From: Deltaproteobacteria bacterium CG_4_8_14_3_um_filter_43_13
GTDB lineage: Bacteria > Desulfobacterota > UBA8473
Reading direction: 5' to 3'
Length of the DNA: 8,434 bases
Assembly: GCA_002782605.1 (NCBI GenBank)
Contig: PFIF01000079.1
Coordinates: forward strand, 1 to 8,434
Shown: in pieces, positions 4,883-8,434 of the stretch
Numbering within the stretch: the stretch's first letter is position 1
Layout: each line of letters starts with the position of its first letter
The notes under the pieces: generated by a model
Database searches by the model: none
Told to the model about the DNA's origin: nothing
Seen by the model: only the letters and a program-made list of their open reading frames with translations
Program-made: the position numbers and the translations under genes

Positions 4883-6937
4883 ATGCCCTCCCTATCGCAC
4901 ATTTTAGAAATTATCACGAATCACCCACACATCAGCTATTTTTTGATTTTTTTGATATCCCTCTCGGAATCTCTGGCCTTTGTCGGACTTATGGTACCCG
5001 GAACCGTACTCATGTTCGGAATCGGAGCGGTGGTTGCCACCGGCAGCATCGCCCTGAAACCGACACTGATCGCCGCCATCGCCGGAGCCATCACCGGGGA
5101 CGGCATCAGCTATTGGCTTGGCCATCACTATCAGCAGAGGCTGGTAAACGTATGGCCCTTTAGTCGTTATCCCCAGATGCTGGTAAAAGGTGATGCCTTT
5201 TTCCGTCGCCACGGCGGCAAAAGTGTTCTTTTCGGCCGCTTTGTCGGGCCGGTGCGTCCGGTAATTCCTGTTGTCGCCGGCATGCTCGGCATGGGTGCGC
5301 TAAGATTTACCATTGTCAACGTGTTTTCGGCCATAGGCTGGGCCTTCGCCTATATCCTTCCTGGCGTCTTTTTCGGAACCTCCTTGGCTCTGGCGGGGAG
5401 GGTCAGTGTGCGGCTGACCGTGCTTCTCATTCTTGTGGTGTGTACAATATGGATTTTCGTGTGGCTTTGTCGCAGCCTGGTCCTTTTTGTGGGGCATTTT
5501 GGACCACGGTGGCTTGCTTCCCTGGAAGATTGGATTACTGCGGATGCTCCTGCCCATGGGGTGATGCTTCCCTTAAAACGTTTCCTCTCTTTTCTCTTCT
5601 TACGTCAGAAGGGGGAAGAATTTCTCCTCGTCTTTCTGGTACTGGCACTTTTATTCACAGGATGGGGGTTTCTGGGTGTTTTGCAGGATGTTCTTGCCGG
5701 AGACCCGCTGGTGCAGGCGGATCAGGCTGTCTATCACTTTTTTCAATCACTGCGAACCCCGTGGGGAGACCGTATCTTTGTGGTCATTATGGAATTGGGG
5801 GATGGCCTGTTAAATTCCTTTATCGCCGGGGTAGTATTCATCATCCTTCTTTTAAAACGTTGCTACCGCACCGCTGTATACTGGCCGGCAACCCTCATCG
5901 TCGGTGCATGTTTGGTTCAACTCGTGAAGTGGGCGTTCCATTTGCCAGGCCCCGTTGCTCTCTATAACGGGATATCCGTCTTTGGATTTCCCAGCGGACA
6001 TGCCGCTATGAGTATAGTTATCTATGGGTTTCTGACCCTTGTAATAGCAAAAGGAATCCGGAATGGGCTGCGCTGGGGGGTCTTTGCCCCTGTATTTCTC
6101 TTCTCTTTTATCATTGGCTTCTCCCGCCTTTATCTGGGCGTTGACTGGCTCTCCGACGTGCTTGGCGGGTTTCTACTGGCACTTACCTGGACAGCTCTGG
6201 CCGGCATCTTCTATATCAGTGGACGGCATGATGTGATTCCAAGACGTCTTTTGGGCATTGTCACCCTGTTCGTTTTTTTCACTGTAGGGTTCTGGCATGT
6301 GGCGGACCGGCACCGTAAAGATATTCTATACTATACCCCCCGTAGTGCTGTGCAGGTGGTTGGCTTAGAGACATGGCTGAAGAATGGCTGGGGAAAACTC
6401 CCCGCCTGGCGGATTGACCTCGGAGGTGAACGGGAGCAACCACTTGCTATCCAGTGGGCCGGTTCACCCGAATGCCTGGCAGAATACCTCGTTTTAAAGG
6501 GCTGGCACCGCCCCCCTGCGTTCAATCTGAGAATCTTTCTGGGCATGCTTTCCCCAAACACTACTATTCAGGATCTCCCCCTTTTGCCTCATCTTCATGA
6601 CGGGCGGTTTGAAAAAATGCTTCTTGTCCGAGACAAAGAGGGCGAACGCTGGGTTTTCCGCCTCTGGCCGACCGACATCCAATTGAAAGAGAGAGCCCAA
6701 CCCCTGTGGATTGGAACGATTAGTATCCAGAAAAAACAACGGATTGCCGATCTCGTCAGCATAGGAAAGGAAAAGAACGACTTTATACAGCCGTTGGAGT
6801 TACTCTCGCAAATCCTTAAGGAAGGGTTTCGGTTACGTATGGTATACCGTAAAAGCAATGAAATCCATGGGGTTGATATGCCTGTTGCCCTGGTGTGGGA
6901 CGGCCGGGCGTTTTTAGACCCGAAGATGCTTGAGTGA
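4883..6937 (+). CDS. DedA-PAP2-LssY_C fusion membrane protein with altered PAP2 active site
   Basis: This 684-aa protein has three domains. Residues 1-200 are a DedA/SNARE-associated domain with ESLAFVGLMVPG (29-40) and GRFVGPVRPVIPVVAG (118-133); DedA proteins are linked to undecaprenyl-phosphate and other lipid flipping. Residues 245-445 are a multi-helix PAP2 domain with Lys349, PSGH at 370-373, and SRLYLGVDWLSD at 414-425. Residues 490-684 are an LssY C-terminal domain (QWAGSPECLAEYL, LPHLHDGRFE, PLWIGTIS). This architecture is known in bacteria. In the PAP2 part, the arginine of KX6RP is Gly356 (GGC, 5948-5950) and the nucleophilic histidine of motif 3 is Asp421 (GAC, 6143-6145), so normal phosphatase chemistry should be lost. 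In the DedA part, the acidic residue after the PG motif (Asp51 in E. coli YqjA) is Thr41, while Glu29, Arg119 and Arg125 are kept. The ATG has no clear Shine-Dalgarno. The reading frame is intact, and composition is richer in GC than the preceding gene. The MFS gene follows closely. Confidence 0.9.
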   Translation: MPSLSHILEIITNHPHISYFLIFLISLSESLAFVGLMVPGTVLMFGIGAVVATGSIALKPTLIAAIAGAITGDGISYWLGHHYQQRLVNVWPFSRYPQMLVKGDAFFRRHGGKSVLFGRFVGPVRPVIPVVAGMLGMGALRFTIVNVFSAIGWAFAYILPGVFFGTSLALAGRVSVRLTVLLILVVCTIWIFVWLCRSLVLFVGHFGPRWLASLEDWITADAPAHGVMLPLKRFLSFLFLRQKGEEFLLVFLVLALLFTGWGFLGVLQDVLAGDPLVQADQAVYHFFQSLRTPWGDRIFVVIMELGDGLLNSFIAGVVFIILLLKRCYRTAVYWPATLIVGACLVQLVKWAFHLPGPVALYNGISVFGFPSGHAAMSIVIYGFLTLVIAKGIRNGLRWGVFAPVFLFSFIIGFSRLYLGVDWLSDVLGGFLLALTWTALAGIFYISGRHDVIPRRLLGIVTLFVFFTVGFWHVADRHRKDILYYTPRSAVQVVGLETWLKNGWGKLPAWRIDLGGEREQPLAIQWAGSPECLAEYLVLKGWHRPPAFNLRIFLGMLSPNTTIQDLPLLPHLHDGRFEKMLLVRDKEGERWVFRLWPTDIQLKERAQPLWIGTISIQKKQRIADLVSIGKEKNDFIQPLELLSQILKEGFRLRMVYRKSNEIHGVDMPVALVWDGRAFLDPKMLE

Positions 6938-6947
6938 TTTTCATTAT

Positions 6948-6952
6948 AAGGA
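6948..6952 (+). promoter_or_regulatory. Shine-Dalgarno deciding the MFS start
   Basis: AAGGA is 10 nt before the ATG at 6963. The alternative in-frame TTG at 6930 overlaps the preceding gene and has no comparable site upstream. Confidence 0.45.
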
Positions 6953-6962
6953 TCCTAGACAG

Positions 6963-8156
6963 ATGAAAGGCATCTCCAAAACCGTTTTTTTTCTGGGACT
7001 TGTCAGCTTCTTCACCGACCTGTCGAGCGAAATGGTCTATCCGTTACTCCCCATCTTTCTTTCCACGGTGCTGGGAGGGGGAGCCATGACGCTGGGGATT
7101 ATCGAGGGGATAGCCGAGTCCACAGCATCCCTCTTGAAGGTGGTCTCCGGAATATGGACCGACCGGATGCGTCACAGGAAGCCTCTCATTCTTGCAGGGT
7201 ATGGCATTTCCGGTCTGGTACGACCCCTTATCGGTCTGGCAACGGTCTGGCCGTTTGTGCTGGCCATAAGGTTTATAGACCGTGTGGGCAAGGGTCTTAG
7301 GACATCGCCCAGGGATGCGTTGATTGCTGACACAACGGATATAGCCCATAGGGGATCGGCCTACGGTTTTCACCGATCTATGGATCATGCCGGGGCCGTG
7401 GTTGGACCTCTGGTTGCAGCAGGACTTCTTGCATTTGGATACATTTCCCTTCGCCATGTATTTCTTCTCTCAGCTATCCCTGCCGCTGTGGTCATTATTG
7501 TCCTGATGGCAGGGGTTAAGGAACCCCGTATCCCTCTCAAACAAAACCCTCAGCCATCAGGATTGTCAGGGCATTGGCAGGAATTGGGCAGAGACTTCAA
7601 GTATCTGCTTACCGCGCTGCTGGTTTTCACCCTGGGAAACTCCACCGACGCTTTTCTCCTTCTTCGCCTTTCATATGCCGGTGTCCCCGCTGCATGGGTT
7701 GGGGTGCTCTGGTCTATGCACCATGTGATCAAGATGCTTTTCACCTATACCGGTGGACGTCTCTCAGACAGAATTGGTCACCGCAGAATGATTCTTTTTG
7801 GGTGGATTGTGTATGCCGTAATCTATTTCGCTTTTGCTATGACAGATTCTCCCGTAATGCTCATTGTCATCTTTCTTGCTTATGGCGTCTATTTTGGACT
7901 CACAGAACCTGTTGAGAGGGCGTTAGTGGCTAACCTCGTTCCAGCGCATCTTCGAGGTACTGCCTTTGGATATTACCACGGCACAATCGGTCTTGGGGCA
8001 TTGCCTGCCAGTCTGATCTTCGGATTCATCTGGCAGTTTTTTGGTGTGCCTGCTGCCTTTTTAACCGGTGCAGGCTTCGCTGCTGTAGCATCCGTTCTCC
8101 TCATGCGTGTTCGCCGTTCACCACCTATCTTGACACAGGATCATAACCTGTCCTGA
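6963..8156 (+). CDS. Major facilitator superfamily transporter, substrate unknown
   Basis: This is a 397-aa, 12-helix inner-membrane transporter of the MFS_1 type. Its N-terminal half has FFTDLSSEMVYPLLPIFL (16-33), EGIAESTASLLK (48-59), motif A as SGIWTDRMRHRKPL (62-75), and RFIDRVGKGLRTSPRDALIA (103-122) followed by YGFHRSMDHAGAVVGPLVAA (134-153). The second half repeats motif A as TGGRLSDRIGHRRMI (263-277). These patterns place it in a drug/metabolite-proton antiporter-like group with no defined substrate. A central loop (about 185-212) joins the two six-helix halves. I take ATG 6963 as the start because of its Shine-Dalgarno; a TTG at 6930 would add 11 residues and overlap the fusion gene by 8 nt. 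The gap to the fusion gene is 25 nt, so the two are likely one operon. Export of a product or lipid precursor connected with the fusion protein is possible but unproven. Confidence 0.9.
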   Translation: MKGISKTVFFLGLVSFFTDLSSEMVYPLLPIFLSTVLGGGAMTLGIIEGIAESTASLLKVVSGIWTDRMRHRKPLILAGYGISGLVRPLIGLATVWPFVLAIRFIDRVGKGLRTSPRDALIADTTDIAHRGSAYGFHRSMDHAGAVVGPLVAAGLLAFGYISLRHVFLLSAIPAAVVIIVLMAGVKEPRIPLKQNPQPSGLSGHWQELGRDFKYLLTALLVFTLGNSTDAFLLLRLSYAGVPAAWVGVLWSMHHVIKMLFTYTGGRLSDRIGHRRMILFGWIVYAVIYFAFAMTDSPVMLIVIFLAYGVYFGLTEPVERALVANLVPAHLRGTAFGYYHGTIGLGALPASLIFGFIWQFFGVPAAFLTGAGFAAVASVLLMRVRRSPPILTQDHNLS

Positions 8157-8237
8157 AATTTTCATGGTGTCAGTTATCCGTTGTCAGGGGATACTTTTTC
8201 AAAGCTCCCACTGAGTAACGGTTGTGATATTCAGTTG

Positions 8238-8267
8238 TTGACATACGATATGGCTGTCGTCTAAAAT
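8238..8267 (+). promoter_or_regulatory. Sigma70-type promoter candidate
   Basis: A perfect -35 box TTGACA (8238-8243) is followed after 18 nt by TAAAAT (8262-8267), which matches TATAAT at five of six positions. Transcription would start near 8274 and run toward the right edge. No coding frame with a ribosome-binding site follows within the window, so the target is either a gene beyond the edge or a small RNA. Confidence 0.5.
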
Positions 8268-8302
8268 GTAACAATTTGATACTATGGATAAACGGCCTGA
8301 TA

Positions 8303-8348
8303 GATGAATTAGTTCATCCTGAAAAATGCCTGCCTGTAGACAGACAGG
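8303..8348 (+). repeat. Two adjacent hairpins downstream of the promoter
   Basis: GATGAA-TTAG-TTCATC (8303-8318) is a perfect 6-bp hairpin. CCTGCCTGTAGACAGACAGG (8329-8348) forms a second stem with one C/A mismatch and a tight loop. AAAAATTT follows and a further inverted pair, AGGAAA/TTTCCT, sits at 8346-8359. The second hairpin resembles short CCTGCC/GGCAGG repeats scattered in other genomes. It could act as a terminator or RNA structure for a transcript from the 8238 promoter, but the T-run is short. Confidence 0.4.
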
Positions 8349-8388
8349 AAAAATTTCCTTTGGAGCGAACATCGTCAAAAACCGTAAG

Positions 8389-8409
8389 TCGTGAATCGTG
8401 AATCGTGAA
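8389..8409 (+). repeat. Heptamer tandem repeat TCGTGAA x3
   Basis: Three perfect head-to-tail copies of TCGTGAA occupy 8389-8409. Slightly upstream CGTAAGTCG resembles the unit, and the complement of the last bases (CGTAAA) does as well. Simple TCGTGAA arrays are common between genes in environmental genomes and tend to vary in copy number. The rest of 8157-8434 shows no gene and no clear terminator for the MFS gene. Confidence 0.7.
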
Positions 8410-8434
8410 TGGGTTTTATTCTATTTACGACTCC

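Noticed and set aside
5440..5967. 175-codon plus-strand open frame inside the fusion gene
   Set aside because: It is a shadow of the 684-aa gene in another frame, rich in Cys, Pro, Arg and Gly with no family features, whereas the main frame has DedA, PAP2 and LssY motifs.
8389..8409. Tandem array considered as a CRISPR or replication iteron
   Set aside because: The units are only 7 bp, with no spacers, and there is no DnaA box, cas or rep gene nearby; it is a simple tandem repeat.

Overview
The window looks like a chromosomal stretch of an environmental Gram-negative bacterium with moderate GC content, probably an anaerobe. A Na+-translocating decarboxylase beta subunit, a stand-alone glycogen-binding module beside a DUF202 protein, and intergenic spaces full of short palindromic repeats remind me of Desulfobacterota (former Deltaproteobacteria) such as Syntrophales. 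That assignment is tentative. No rRNA, tRNA, CRISPR array, phage gene or transposase is visible.

Layout. The first 28 bases are the start of a divergent minus-strand gene with a clear Shine-Dalgarno. Every other gene is on the plus strand. At 307-1559 is a two-gene operon for the membrane part of a Na+-pumping decarboxylase: a very short gamma-like subunit (43 aa) followed by the beta subunit. It ends at a perfect 34-bp palindrome. A G-rich inverted-repeat element (about 1742-1903) separates it from corA (1921-2985), a Mg2+/Co2+ channel. A second inverted-repeat element (3015-3147) precedes a pair at 3179-3823: a 96-aa glycogen-binding (CBM48-type) protein and a 111-aa DUF202 membrane protein that starts with TTG. 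A third palindromic element (3889-3972) lies directly against a secreted PAP2 phosphatase-like protein (3978-4778). Next come a 684-aa DedA-PAP2-LssY fusion (4883-6937) and an MFS transporter (6963-8156), closely spaced and probably co-transcribed. The last 278 bases hold a good sigma70-type promoter, two hairpins and a heptamer tandem repeat, with no gene.

How the genes relate. The right half is a membrane-lipid or envelope group: a periplasmic PAP2-like protein, then a protein joining a DedA transporter domain to a PAP2 domain and an LssY C-terminal domain. The most notable observation is that the PAP2 domain of the fusion lacks two core catalytic residues. The nucleophilic histidine of motif 3 is Asp421, and the arginine of KX6RP is Gly356. 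The neighbouring secreted PAP2 protein keeps both histidines but has Gln at the motif-1 Lys and motif-3 Asp positions. I see no defence system and no plainly new multi-gene machine. The fusion with its altered active site is the best candidate for new biology.
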